A stretch of 64,000 nucleotides of DNA. Origin: Prevotella sp. HJM029 (GTDB lineage: Bacteria > Bacteroidota > Bacteroidia > Bacteroidales > Bacteroidaceae). The notes under the pieces are model-generated. The model did not search any database and had not been told where the DNA came from. It saw only the letters and a list, made by a program, of their open reading frames with translations. The stretch covers positions 20,668 to 84,667 of the forward strand of contig NZ_AZHT01000177.1 in NCBI RefSeq assembly GCF_000599605.1, read 5' to 3'. The translations under genes were made by a program, and so were the position numbers. Of this stretch, positions 17,892-26,798 are shown piece after piece (position 1 is the stretch's first letter; each line of letters begins with the position of its first letter).

Positions 17892-18128
17892 ATGAAAGAT
17901 TTACGGCAAACAAGTCACAAACGCACATCTACATCGGTGCTATTTTCGCAGCGGCCGACGTTGAAGACAGGCATTCTTTCGGCATTAGGCCTGATGCCGA
18001 GACAGCGTTTTGCAGATTATTTAAAGGGCAATGATATAGACGATTTTCGGCGAGATGCAAGTATGATTGCCGAAGATATGAATAAGGTCATCAACGATTT
18101 AACTCATGGACGAAAAAGAACGCGATGA
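17892..18128 (+). CDS. Small basic protein of unknown function
   Basis: A 78-residue product with no family I recognise. The first half is basic and Ser/Thr-rich (SHKRTSTSVLFSQRPT). The second half reads as helical (DIDDFRRDASMIAEDMNKVINDL) and the tail is basic (GRKRTR). Its last 23 bases overlap the start of the DUF2335 gene in another frame, and it has a consensus promoter close upstream, both of which support real expression. The tight overlap suggests that the two products work together or are kept in ratio. Confidence 0.65.
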   Translation: MKDLRQTSHKRTSTSVLFSQRPTLKTGILSALGLMPRQRFADYLKGNDIDDFRRDASMIAEDMNKVINDLTHGRKRTR

Positions 18129-18603
18129 AATGAACAGCCTCCTTGCTGTTGCCGACGATGAGGAAGAGGCCGAAGAGGTAATAGATGTGAATGAAGTGCT
18201 CGCCAAGCTTGCCCCTGAACAGCGCACTATCATCATCAAAGCGTTCATGGCAATGAAGTCTGAACGATCATTTCGCGGGCCACTTCCTGCGCCAGAAGAC
18301 TTTAAAGCCTATGGCGAAGTGATAGAAAATGCGCCGGAACGCATTCTGTCGATGACTGAACAGCAGGTGAAACACCGTATCAATACCGAAGATAGCATTG
18401 TGAAAAGTGGACTGGCTGAAAGCCGAAGAGGGCAGTGGATGGGCTATTCTATTGTATTGGTGTTGATTCTCCTTGCTGCACTTTTGGCTATGAAGGGGCA
18501 CGATTGGGTGGCCGGAGCTATGATGACCGCAGCGATAGGCTTAGCTGTAATCTTTGTGTTGCGGCAAAACCCACATAAAGAAGAGCGAGAAAGGGATTCT
18601 TGA
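18106..18603 (+). CDS. DUF2335 family membrane protein
   Basis: The 165-residue protein has an acidic N-terminus (EEEAEEVIDVNEVLAKL), then the DUF2335 hallmark RGPLPAPEDFKAYGEVIENAPERILSMTEQQ, and two adjoining C-terminal transmembrane helices (~residues 110-130 and 135-152). The C-terminus is basic. The family is found in scattered fashion across bacteria and is of unknown function. The gene overlaps the preceding 78-residue ORF by 23 bases, so expression is probably coupled. Confidence 0.82.
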   Translation: MDEKERDEMNSLLAVADDEEEAEEVIDVNEVLAKLAPEQRTIIIKAFMAMKSERSFRGPLPAPEDFKAYGEVIENAPERILSMTEQQVKHRINTEDSIVKSGLAESRRGQWMGYSIVLVLILLAALLAMKGHDWVAGAMMTAAIGLAVIFVLRQNPHKEERERDS

Positions 18604-18793
18604 TGCTCATGAAATCGATGATTGGAGTAGATGCTTTCAGCGCTTTCTTTTATTGTCTTACATTGCCCTATTGTGGCGTTCTGTTTAGCCTTTTCGGTCT
18701 TTCTAAACATCTCCTGCACCCTTTTGCGCAAAGAAAACGGCAGTTTTGTCTTTCTCCCCAAGCATTTTTATCTCCATTCTCCACAAAATATTG

Positions 18794-18801
18794 TACCTTT
18801 G
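18794..18801 (+). promoter_or_regulatory. Candidate promoter for tRNA-Arg
   Basis: TACCTTTG matches the -7 box roughly 85 bases before the tRNA. A -33 box is weak (TTTT only). No gene is seen in the rest of 18604-18886. Confidence 0.4.
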
Positions 18802-18886
18802 CAGGGCGTAGTTGCAGCGGCACGCCTCAGCGATTACCGGCCAGTGGGTGGTGGTGTGCGCGCTGTTTCACTGCGATGGTTATAAA

Positions 18887-18958
18887 GGTCTCATAGTTCA
18901 ATGGATAGAACAAGTCTCTCCTAAAGATTAGATCCGAGTTCGATTCTCGGTGAGACCA
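18887..18958 (+). tRNA. tRNA-Arg (anticodon CCT)
   Basis: A 72-nt cloverleaf: acceptor GGTCTCA/TGAGACC, a D-arm with TTCAATGGATAGA, anticodon arm AGTCT-CTCCTAA-AGATT giving anticodon CCT, and T-arm CCGAGTTCGATTCTCGG. CA of the CCA end follows partly in the DNA. It reads AGG codons. Confidence 0.95.
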
Positions 18959-19004
18959 CATCCTTTTTCTTTTATTTCTTGACGCTACAGCTCTCGCTTA
19001 TGGT

Positions 19005-20189
19005 TTATTTCATTTTGGCTTTTCGCGCCATTTCAAATAAACTTTGGGGCAGATGGCAGTAGCCGGTGGGGTTTTTGTCGAGATAATCTTGATGGTAGTC
19101 TTCGGCGGGATAGAAGTTTTTTAGGGGTGAAACCTCCACTTCCAAGGGCTTGTTGAAGTGTTTTTGCTGTTCGTGCATCATCGCTTCGATGAGGGGTAAA
19201 TCGGCTTTGTCGGTGTAATAAATGCCTGTGCGGTATTGTGTGCCGCGGTCATTGCCTTGCCGATTGAGCGAGGTGGGGTCGATGGCCTTGAAATAAAGGT
19301 CGAGCAGGAAGGGCAGACTGACCATCGAAGGGTCGTATTCCACCTCAACGGTCTCGGCAAATCCGGTTTTGTCGGTGCACACTTCTTCGTAGTTAGGATG
19401 CGCTTTGTGTCCGTTGGCATAGCCCACTTGCGTGGCTTTTACGCCTTGAATCTGTTTGAAGAAATGCTCTGTCCCCCAGAAACATCCGCCTGCAAGATAG
19501 ATGGTTCGCAAGGGATGGAGCAGCTTGAGATAGGCACCATAGCCCGCTTTTGCCATCTCTTGCTCGGGGATGAAGCGCAAAGCGCCGCTGTTGATGCAAT
19601 AACGTTGTCCGCCTTTTTCGCGTGGTCCATCGTTGAAAACATGTCCCAAATGGGCGTCACCCAACTTGCTTCTCACCTCGGTGCGCGTCATGCCATGCGA
19701 CAAATCAGTGTGCTCGGCAATCAGATCGTTGCTGATGGGACGCGAAAAGGCGGGCCAACCGCAGCCCGAATCATATTTGTCGGACGAGAGAAACAGCGGC
19801 TGTCCGGTGGTGATGTCGACATAGATGCCCGGCCGAAACTCGTGGTCGTAGGCATTGGTAAAGGGATGTTCGGTGGCCGCCTGCTGCGTAATGGCATATT
19901 GTTCGGCGGTGAGCATCTTGCGCAACGTGGCATCGTCGCGCTTGATGTATTGGTTGGTATCGTTGATTTCCATACGTTTGATATTGTTTACTACGTTGTT
20001 TTGCCCGTTGCTGTTGCAGGCAGAAAGGAGCAGGATGCCCCATAGAAGGAGGTGAAATGTTGTCCTCGCCGCGCAAAAGTTAGCGTGATGACACTTGTTC
20101 TTCTTCCCTTGTTGCAGAGAGATAAAAGCGTTTTGTCTCATATTCAAATGCTTCTCTTGTTTTTGTTCCTCTATATTCATATTCAACAT
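19005..20189 (-). CDS. msrBA: Lipoprotein MsrB-MsrA methionine sulfoxide reductase fusion
   Basis: One protein repairs both stereoisomers of oxidised methionine. The MsrB domain comes first (~residues 78-205), with [11 protein letters not shown] and the catalytic Cys in [11 protein letters not shown]. The MsrA domain follows (~230-390), with nucleophile motif [11 protein letters not shown] and a conserved [15 protein letters not shown] block. A hydrophobic stretch ending LLSACNSNG at ~50 is a lipobox, so it should work in the periplasm or on the envelope. The Cys pairs of the zinc-type MsrB are absent. Three in-frame Mets (1, 4, 17) could be the start; all give a long tail before the lipobox, and the last (20141) would be shortest. 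Confidence 0.93.
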   Translation of the reverse strand: MLNMNIEEQKQEKHLNMRQNAFISLQQGKKNKCHHANFCAARTTFHLLLWGILLLSACNSNGQNNVVNNIKRMEINDTNQYIKRDDATLRKMLTAEQYAITQQAATEHPFTNAYDHEFRPGIYVDITTGQPLFLSSDKYDSGCGWPAFSRPISNDLIAEHTDLSHGMTRTEVRSKLGDAHLGHVFNDGPREKGGQRYCINSGALRFIPEQEMAKAGYGAYLKLLHPLRTIYLAGGCFWGTEHFFKQIQGVKATQVGYANGHKAHPNYEEVCTDKTGFAETVEVEYDPSMVSLPFLLDLYFKAIDPTSLNRQGNDRGTQYRTGIYYTDKADLPLIEAMMHEQQKHFNKPLEVEVSPLKNFYPAEDYHQDYLDKNPTGYCHLPQSLFEMARKAKMK

Positions 20190-20283
20190 TCAGCAGTTCA
20201 TCAAAAGAAGTTCACTGCATGATGCGTTTTTTCTTTTCTTTATCCATGATGACCTTTCTGACAAATGAGAACGAATCGTGCTG

Positions 20284-20315
20284 CGAAGATAACGAATGAA
20301 GCAACAAGTTCCAAA
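20284..20315 (-). promoter_or_regulatory. Promoter of msrBA
   Basis: On the minus strand TTTG, 20 bases, TATCTTCG: one mismatch in the -7 box. Confidence 0.5.
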
Positions 20316-20336
20316 TATAATCTTATCTTTTTATGC

Positions 20337-20876
20337 TCAAAGCAGCAGCCGGCGGGCAAATTCCCACATCACAATGCCGGCCGTAGTGCTCACGTTGAGG
20401 CTGTGTTTGGTGCCCAACTGCGGAATTTCCAAGCAGCCATCGCATAGGTCGACCACACTTTGTTGCACGCCTTTCACCTCGTTTCCCAACACCACGGCAT
20501 AGCCTTTGGCCGGTGTTTCGGTGTGTAAATTCAACTTTTGCAGCTTGCAACTGCCTTCCACTTGCTCCACCGCGTAGACGAAATAGCCGTTGCGTTGCAG
20601 CGTTTCTACCGCCGTTTCGGCCGACGAAAAATATTGCCATGCCACGCTATCCTCGCCACCTAAGGCCGTTTTATGGATTTCGGTGTGGGGCGGAGTGGCC
20701 GTGATGCCGCAGAGATAGAGTGCCTCAATGCGGAAAGCATCGCCCGAACGGAACACACTTCCCACGTTGTACAGGCTGCGAACATTGTCTAACACCACCA
20801 CGAGGGGTAGCTTCTGCGCCGCCTTAAATGCCTCAATCGAGAGGCGTTTCATCTCAATGGTTTTGAGCTTTCTCAT
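20337..20876 (-). CDS. TrmH/SpoU family RNA 2'-O-methyltransferase
   Basis: The 179-residue SPOUT protein shows the three SpoU motifs: LDNVRSLYNVGSVFRSGDAF, then VLGNEVKGVQQSVVDLCD, and IPQLGTKHSLNVSTTAGIVMWE. It should methylate a ribose in tRNA or rRNA using S-adenosylmethionine bound in the trefoil knot. The start at MRKLKTIEM shares an ATGA with the sufE stop, so it is translationally coupled to sufE. A longer frame runs back antisense-like into sufE and is rejected. The exact RNA target is not readable. Confidence 0.9.
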   Translation of the reverse strand: MRKLKTIEMKRLSIEAFKAAQKLPLVVVLDNVRSLYNVGSVFRSGDAFRIEALYLCGITATPPHTEIHKTALGGEDSVAWQYFSSAETAVETLQRNGYFVYAVEQVEGSCKLQKLNLHTETPAKGYAVVLGNEVKGVQQSVVDLCDGCLEIPQLGTKHSLNVSTTAGIVMWEFARRLLL

Positions 20877-21295
20877 GCTTCTTGTGCATAGACCAGCGCG
20901 TAGGCCTTGATTCTTTTCACCATAGCCAAGAGCCCATTGCTGCGCGTTGGACTGAGATGTTCGCGCAATCCGATGCGATCGATGAAGTAAAGGTCGGCCT
21001 CGAGAATTTCTTTTGCCGTGTGATGGCTCAGCACCTGAATGAGCAAGGCGATGATTCCTTTCACTATCAGCGCATCGCTGTCGGCGCGGAACACCAATTC
21101 TCTGCCCTCGTTGTCGCATTGAATCCACACGCGACTCTGACAGCCGTCGATGAGATTTTCCTCTGTTTTATACTGTTCGGGCAGGGCTTCGAGCTCATTA
21201 CCCAAATCGATGAGCAGCTGATAGCGATCCATCCAGTCTGAAAAGCCCTCGAACTCCTCAATCACTTCGTCTTGTATTTCGTTGATAGTCCTCAT
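20873..21295 (-). CDS. sufE: SufE family cysteine-desulfurase sulfur acceptor
   Basis: SufE accepts persulfide sulfur from the desulfurase SufS for iron-sulfur cluster assembly. The acceptor Cys52 lies in LIDGCQSRVWIQ, and the protein has the family length (140 residues) and ending (GLLAMVKRIKAYA). The rest of the suf operon is not in this window. It overlaps the TrmH-type gene by four bases. Confidence 0.93.
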   Translation of the reverse strand: MRTINEIQDEVIEEFEGFSDWMDRYQLLIDLGNELEALPEQYKTEENLIDGCQSRVWIQCDNEGRELVFRADSDALIVKGIIALLIQVLSHHTAKEILEADLYFIDRIGLREHLSPTRSNGLLAMVKRIKAYALVYAQEA

Positions 21296-21463
21296 AAATG
21301 AATGTCATTTCTCCAAAAGCCTTGCTTCCAAAACCTCTCCAAAGAGGGAGGGGAGTGGTGGGCTGTGGAGATGAAGTTTCTATGTTTTGTTGATTATGAT
21401 TTATTATTCTTGCTTTGTATTGTTGCTCAAGTTCACCTGACTCTCTCAAACCATTTTAGCTTT

Positions 21464-22738
21464 TTACGTTCCTTCCTTTTCTGAAAGTGTTTGGGGATTG
21501 GGCACCAGCTTATAGAGTTTGTCGCTCGGTCGCACCTTGTCGGGCACGGGAATTGACACGCGTGTGCCCTGTTCGGCAGTGGGAACGGGTTGCAGGTCGT
21601 AGCGAATTTCGTCGGCATGCAGATACATCACGCCGGTGGTGGGTCCCGTAATGAGCAGCTTTTCGCCCTGGTTGAAGGAGGAAGCCTCTACGGAAATCTC
21701 GGCAACGCCTAATTTAGAGAAGTATTTGATGACCTTACCGATGAGCACTTTCTTCTCGGTTGCCACACTACCATAGTGCTTATTCCACTCGCCGAGCGTC
21801 TGTCCTTGGTAGTAACCATCCCAAAAACCGCGGTTAAAGACGGTGGCGAGTCGCTCGTCCCACGCATCTTTCTTGGCCTCGGTGAACGTGCCTTCGAGCA
21901 CACTCCGGATGGCTTCCTTGTAGCTTTTCACCACCGTGTAGACATATTCGGGGCCACGTGCACGACCTTCTATTTTGAAAACGCGCACGCCGGCATCCAT
22001 CATTTTGTCGATGAAACGCACGGTTTTCAGGTCTTTCGGACTCATAATATATTGGTTGTCCACCTCTAATTCGTTGCCGGTCTCCTTATCTCGCACCTCA
22101 TACGAGCGCCGACAAATCTGAATACACTCGCCTCTGTTGGCCGAACGGTTGCTGTTGGCGAGGCTGAGGTAGCATTTTCCGCTCACTGCCATGCACAAAG
22201 CGCCGTGGCAAAACATTTCGATGCGGATGGGATTTCCCATGGGACCGCAGATGTGTTGCTGCTCAATGTCCTCGTGAATGGCTTTCACCTGCTCCATATT
22301 GAGTTCGCGCGCCAGCACCACAACATCGGCAAAACGGCTGTAGAACTTCAGCGATTCGATGTTCGAGATATTGAGTTGGGTCGACAGGTGCACCTCTTGT
22401 CCCACTTCGTTGCAATAGCTCATCACGGCCACATCGCTGGCAATGACGGCCGAGATACCTGCTGCCTTGGCGGCATCGACAATGGTTTTCATCGTCGTCA
22501 GGTCGTTATCATAGATGATGGTGTTCACCGTCAGGTAGCTCTTCATGCCATGTTGGGCACACGTGGCTGCGATTTCGTGCAAGTCATCGATGTCAAAATG
22601 GTTGGCCGAATGTGACCGCATGTTGAGCTTTCCAATGCCGAAATAAACCGAGTCGGCGCCCGCTTGGATGGCAGCTGCGAGGCTTTCGCGCGAGCCTACG
22701 GGTGCCATTACTTCGTAATCCGTGATTTTTCCTTTCAT
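21464..22738 (-). CDS. U32 family peptidase-like protein (RlhA/TrhP group)
   Basis: The 424-residue protein begins MKGKITDYEVMAPVGSRESLAAAIQAGADSVYFG, the TIM-barrel start of the U32 family. It contains the U32 signature IEMFCHGALCMAVSGKCYLS followed by more Cys (GECIQICRR), fit for an iron-sulfur cluster. Members first called collagenases are now linked to prephenate-dependent hydroxylation of tRNA or 23S rRNA, which I think more likely here. Longer upstream starts are rejected because they cross the divergent promoter. The neighbouring C1 peptidase gene starts 40 bases away on the other strand. Confidence 0.88.
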   Translation of the reverse strand: MKGKITDYEVMAPVGSRESLAAAIQAGADSVYFGIGKLNMRSHSANHFDIDDLHEIAATCAQHGMKSYLTVNTIIYDNDLTTMKTIVDAAKAAGISAVIASDVAVMSYCNEVGQEVHLSTQLNISNIESLKFYSRFADVVVLARELNMEQVKAIHEDIEQQHICGPMGNPIRIEMFCHGALCMAVSGKCYLSLANSNRSANRGECIQICRRSYEVRDKETGNELEVDNQYIMSPKDLKTVRFIDKMMDAGVRVFKIEGRARGPEYVYTVVKSYKEAIRSVLEGTFTEAKKDAWDERLATVFNRGFWDGYYQGQTLGEWNKHYGSVATEKKVLIGKVIKYFSKLGVAEISVEASSFNQGEKLLITGPTTGVMYLHADEIRYDLQPVPTAEQGTRVSIPVPDKVRPSDKLYKLVPNPQTLSEKEGT

Positions 22739-22742
22739 GGCT

Positions 22743-22772
22743 GCAAAATTACTGATTTTCTTTGTAACTTTG
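22743..22772. promoter_or_regulatory. Divergent promoters between U32 and C1 peptidase genes
   Basis: The 40-base gap holds a -7 box in each direction: TAATTTTG on minus (22744-22751) and TAACTTTG on plus (22765-22772). Both lie within about ten bases of their start codon, so the leaders would be almost absent. Confidence 0.5.
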
Positions 22773-22778
22773 TTGGGC

Positions 22779-23786
22779 ATGAAGAAAATTCTTTTTTGCC
22801 TCATCATGGGGCTTCTGTGGCTCAGTTCTTGCACACGACCGGTGCAGCGAAAGGCCGAAAGATCGCCGTTTGTCATTGATGTGTTGCTCAAAACAACGCC
22901 GGTGAAAGACCAGGGGCGCAGCACGCTTTGCTGGGTTTATGCTATGCTGGCCACCATCGAAACCAACCACCTGATGCAGGGCGACTCGGTGAATCTCAGT
23001 CCAAATTACATCGCACGCAGGCTGATGATGGACGAGATGCGCCGCTGCTATCTTGCTCATGGGGCCGCGCCGTTGCGCCTTCGGGGCATGGGGCCACGCT
23101 TGTTACATCTCCTTTCGGCCTATGGGGTGGTGCCCTATGATAGCTATTCCACCCTCAAGCCCGTCAATCTCAACGTGCTTGCCCATCGTTTGCAGCGCGC
23201 CACGCAGGCCGTTCACGACTTTGCTTCGCTCAATGCACAGGGCAATCGGTTGCTCGATGAGGCCTTGGGCTATCTGCCTGGTGCCACGGTTCACATGCTC
23301 GGCGCCGACTATACGCCGCAGGAGTTTGCCCGAAGTGTGTGTCGCGACGATGAATACCAGGCGCTAACGAGCTTCACCCATCATCCCTTTGGCCAACGTT
23401 TTGTCCTCGAAGTGCCCGACAATGTGGCGGGCGACAGTGCACTCAACGTGCCTCTCGACAAGCTGATGGCGTTCATCGTGCAGCGTTTGCAAAGCGGCAG
23501 AGCGGTGTTTTGGGAAGGCGATGTGTCGTCAGAAGGTTTCGATTTCGTTGGCGGAGTGGCCGTCCTCACCACGCAACACATCACGCAACAACAGCGCCAA
23601 CAGGCTTTCGAGCGCCTCCAAACCACCGACGATCACGCCATGGCACTCGTGGGATTGGCCCACGACCACCGCGGCAACCGCTATTTCATTGCTAAAAATT
23701 CGTGGGGCGCCCACAACCGTTTCCATGGTTTTGTCTACCTCAGTGAGGCCTATGTGCGGCTCAACACCACACTGATTGTGGGGTGA
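22779..23786 (+). CDS. Papain-like (C1) cysteine peptidase lipoprotein
   Basis: The 335-residue protein has a short lipoprotein signal (LLWLSSCTRP) and a C1/bleomycin-hydrolase fold. Cys51 is in VKDQGRSTLCWVYAM, His286 in TTDDHAMALVGLAHD and Asn307 in AKNSWGAHNRF, so the catalytic triad is complete. It is probably anchored at the envelope and cleaves peptides or an aminoacyl bond. I start it at MKKILFCLIMG because this gives a proper signal. It is divergent from the U32 gene and no downstream partner is coded on this strand. Confidence 0.9.
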   Translation: MKKILFCLIMGLLWLSSCTRPVQRKAERSPFVIDVLLKTTPVKDQGRSTLCWVYAMLATIETNHLMQGDSVNLSPNYIARRLMMDEMRRCYLAHGAAPLRLRGMGPRLLHLLSAYGVVPYDSYSTLKPVNLNVLAHRLQRATQAVHDFASLNAQGNRLLDEALGYLPGATVHMLGADYTPQEFARSVCRDDEYQALTSFTHHPFGQRFVLEVPDNVAGDSALNVPLDKLMAFIVQRLQSGRAVFWEGDVSSEGFDFVGGVAVLTTQHITQQQRQQAFERLQTTDDHAMALVGLAHDHRGNRYFIAKNSWGAHNRFHGFVYLSEAYVRLNTTLIVG

Positions 23787-23986
23787 TGGGCTGCCCATCA
23801 AGTCGTTTTTATAAGGAACAATCATCCCATTCAGAGCCCTACAAAGGCTTTTGCGCGCAGCAATAACCCATTCGGCGCATCATCAAGTTTTCTACATCAT
23901 GTTATCGTCCGTTCGGCTTGGCCAATGGTCTTTTGCAAGGATGCGGCGGCCTGTTCGGTAAACGGAAGTACCTTTTGTAAGGTTGT

Positions 23987-24018
23987 AAAGCCCCATTCGA
24001 CTTACCGAATGGAGCTTT
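23987..24018. terminator. Bidirectional hairpin terminator
   Basis: AAAGCCCCATTCG and CGAATGGAGCTTT pair over 13 positions with one G-T, 6-base loop, and T-runs on both sides. It lies between the convergent C1 peptidase and comM genes. The rest of 23787-24124 shows no gene. Confidence 0.75.
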
Positions 24019-24124
24019 TTATAGCAAATGGCGTACTTTATACATCCATTTTATGCAAGGTTTTGCATGCAATTGTTGGGCAAAACATACGTTACTATCA
24101 GATGCATTGTACCTACAGGTTTGT

Positions 24125-25666
24125 TTATCGCTCACCCCAATCGCCCCGATCGAGCTGGCGATAGCTGATGGCTTCGGAGAGATGGTGGGGCAACACCTGC
24201 GCACTGACGTCGAGATCGGCGATGGTGCGCGCCACTTTGAGGATGCGACTATAGGCACGAGCACTCAAACTGAGGCGCTGCATGGCCGTCTTGAGCAGTT
24301 CGATTCCCGCGGCATCGGGCTCGGCATACTGATGAATCATGCGCTCGGTCATCTGTGCATTGCAGTGAATGGCCTTGTGGGTGCTGAAGCGTTGGGTCTG
24401 AATTTCGCGCGCCTTCATCACCCGCTCGCGGATGGTGGCACTGGGTTCGCCAGGCGTTGCGCGACTGATATCGGCAAAAGGCACGGGCGTTATCTCGCAT
24501 TGGATGTCGATGCGGTCGAGCAATGGCCCCGAGATTTTATTCATGTAGTGCTGAATTTGCCCTGGCGAGCACACGCAATGGTGGGTTGGATCGCCGTAAT
24601 AGCCGCACGGACAGGGGTTCATGCTGGCCACAAACATAAACGAACAAGGGAACGTGATGTTGTATTTTGCGCGGCTGATGGTAATCATTCTGTCCTCCAA
24701 TGGCTGCCGCAACACCTCTAAAGTGTGTTTGTTAAACTCGGGCAACTCGTCGCAAAAGAGCACGCCATGATGGGCTAATGAGATTTCACCCGGCATGGGA
24801 TTGGCGCCACCGCCCACCAAAGCTACCTCGGAAATGGTGTGATGGGGTGCGCGGAAGGGGCGCTGACTGATGAGCGATGTGCCCGAACCTAAACGCCCGG
24901 CGATGCTGTGTATTTGCGTCGTTTCAAGGCTTTCGGCCAAGGTTAGCGGCGGAAGAATGGACGGAAGTCGCTTGGCCATCATCGATTTTCCGCTGCCCGG
25001 AGGCCCCAACATGATGAGGTTGTGTCCGCCAGCCGCCGCCACTTCGAGTGCACGTTTCACGCTTTCTTGCCCTTTCACATCGCTGAAATCGAAGTCGAAG
25101 TGGCTTTGTTGCTCATAAAACTCCTTGCGGGTGTCGATGATGGTGGGCTGGAAAGCGTCGGGCTGGGTGAGGAATTGCAGCACGTCGGCCATTGTTTCCA
25201 TGCCATAAACATCGAGGTTGTTCACCACAGCGGCCTCTCTTACGTTGGCTTTGGGCACGATGAGGCCTTTAAATTTCTCGGCTCTCGCCCGGATAGCGAT
25301 CGGCAATGCGCCTTTGATGGGTTGCAGATGGCCGTCTAAACTCAGCTCACCCACGAGCATATAGTGGTCTAACACGTCGGAATGGAGGTTGCCGTTGGCC
25401 GCCAAAAGGGCGATGGCTAAAGGCAAATCAAAGCCACTACCTTCCTTTTTCAGGTCGGCAGGCGCAAGATTTATGGTGATGTCGGCACGCGGAAACTTAT
25501 AGCCACAGAACAACATTGCTGCGGCAATGCGGTCGCGTCCCTCCTGAACAGCCTTGTCACCCAAGCCGGTCAGGTGGTACATCACGCCGGGATGGAGACT
25601 CACTTCCACCGTGACGGTGGTCACTTCGAGCCCATTAACGGCCGCACTATAGGTTTTTACTAACAT
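24125..25666 (-). CDS. comM: ComM/YifB family AAA ATPase (Mg-chelatase-like)
   Basis: ComM is a hexameric helicase that promotes branch migration during natural transformation; YifB is the older name. The 513-residue protein has the Lon-type N-domain (ITINLAPADLKKEGSGFDLPLA), Walker A MLGPPGSGKSMMAK near residue 220, Walker B GVLFCDELPEF near 305, a Cys cluster (NPCPCGYYGD, HHCVCSPGQ) and the C-terminal Mg-chelatase-like tail. No other competence gene is next to it. Confidence 0.95.
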   Translation of the reverse strand: MLVKTYSAAVNGLEVTTVTVEVSLHPGVMYHLTGLGDKAVQEGRDRIAAAMLFCGYKFPRADITINLAPADLKKEGSGFDLPLAIALLAANGNLHSDVLDHYMLVGELSLDGHLQPIKGALPIAIRARAEKFKGLIVPKANVREAAVVNNLDVYGMETMADVLQFLTQPDAFQPTIIDTRKEFYEQQSHFDFDFSDVKGQESVKRALEVAAAGGHNLIMLGPPGSGKSMMAKRLPSILPPLTLAESLETTQIHSIAGRLGSGTSLISQRPFRAPHHTISEVALVGGGANPMPGEISLAHHGVLFCDELPEFNKHTLEVLRQPLEDRMITISRAKYNITFPCSFMFVASMNPCPCGYYGDPTHHCVCSPGQIQHYMNKISGPLLDRIDIQCEITPVPFADISRATPGEPSATIRERVMKAREIQTQRFSTHKAIHCNAQMTERMIHQYAEPDAAGIELLKTAMQRLSLSARAYSRILKVARTIADLDVSAQVLPHHLSEAISYRQLDRGDWGER

Positions 25667-25787
25667 GGAGTGGTGGGGAATAGGGGGGAGTTGGGTGGGG
25701 GAATGAATGGTTAGGTGTAGAAGATGAGGGGCGTGGGGCGTAGCAAATGCGCGATGAAGTGTGACATCTGCTGACTGCTTTTGCCGT

Positions 25788-26798
25788 TTAAGGTGCCGTC
25801 TTGGGCAGCAGTTCGTCCACCTTCTTCATCAGTTGTTCGATAGAAAGGCCATGCGCTACGATGCGCCCCCGTTGCAAAACGAGGTTGTCGGGCACGGTGG
25901 TTAGGCCGAGCAGTTGCAGCGTTGGACTGTTGAACAGTTGCTGATCGTTCACCGTGGGCCAAGCCATCGACTGACTTTCAAGGCTCCGTCGGCAGTCACT
26001 TCGGCTGGCATCGAGGTTAAATCCAACGACTTTCAGCTGGCCATTAGCGCGCTGATAGCTGTCGTTGAGTCGGCTATTGAGCGCATTGTAATCGTAATTC
26101 CACGTGGCCCATGTATAGAGAACGGCCACCGGAGCCGTGCGCAATGCCTTCACATCAATGGCTTTTCCGTTGATGTCGCGTGCCGAGAAGTTGGGCAAGG
26201 TGCCCTTCTCTAAAGTGGCAAGCGATTTGAGTTGCCCCTGCAGCAGGCGCAGATAGCCATATTCGGGTTGCGCCTTGAGCAGCATGTTGATGAGTGAAAG
26301 TGCCTTGTTGTAGTTGGCACGAGGCGTCTTAATGAAATATTTCGTCACTAAATAAGCCCCAACAGGCGACTCGGGATGGTCGGCAATGAACTGCGCGGCA
26401 TAGCGTTCCATCTCGGGAGGTGAAGCATTTGCAATCTGTTGGCGAAACTTATTCATCAGCTCATTGGTCTTGCTTCCCGTCACTTCCAACTCTTTTAAGT
26501 GCGAAGCGTCACCCTTTACATCAACCGATTTGCCGGGTTCGGCGAAGATAGGCTGCTCAGAAAAGTTGGGAAATACCAACATCAAGATACTGGGTTTGGT
26601 ACAAGGCATCTCATAAGAGAAGCGTCCTGCCTCCACCTTTATTGTATCTAAGCCCGCTGAAGCACCATCTAAGGCATACACATAAAACTCACCTTGGTTG
26701 ATGTTCGTTAAGCGACCGTCGAAGGAGAAATGCTTCTTGTCGGTGCTACACGATACAAAACCCAAGATGAGCAGTATCAGGATGTAAACTTGTTTCAT
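25788..26798 (-). CDS. Thioredoxin-fold lipoprotein with no CxxC (DUF4369-like N-domain)
   Basis: The 336-residue protein has a lipobox (LGFVSCSTDK), a beta-rich N-domain resembling DUF4369 (FSFDGRLTNINQGEFYVYALDG, LDTIKVEAGRFSYE), a helical middle, and a TlpA/AhpC-like domain from ~205. Where TlpA proteins read WCPPC, this one has LYTWATWNYDYNAL, so the redox Cys pair is missing; the cis-Pro loop (TTVPDNLVL) remains. It therefore cannot be a normal disulfide reductase. Its start codon overlaps the stop of the upstream TPR lipoprotein gene (TAATG). Confidence 0.85.
   Translation of the reverse strand: MKQVYILILLILGFVSCSTDKKHFSFDGRLTNINQGEFYVYALDGASAGLDTIKVEAGRFSYEMPCTKPSILMLVFPNFSEQPIFAEPGKSVDVKGDASHLKELEVTGSKTNELMNKFRQQIANASPPEMERYAAQFIADHPESPVGAYLVTKYFIKTPRANYNKALSLINMLLKAQPEYGYLRLLQGQLKSLATLEKGTLPNFSARDINGKAIDVKALRTAPVAVLYTWATWNYDYNALNSRLNDSYQRANGQLKVVGFNLDASRSDCRRSLESQSMAWPTVNDQQLFNSPTLQLLGLTTVPDNLVLQRGRIVAHGLSIEQLMKKVDELLPKTAP

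Noticed and set aside
20877-21128. N-terminal extension of the TrmH-type gene
   Set aside because: The extension lies within sufE in another frame. The Met sharing ATGA with the sufE stop gives the normal family N-terminus.
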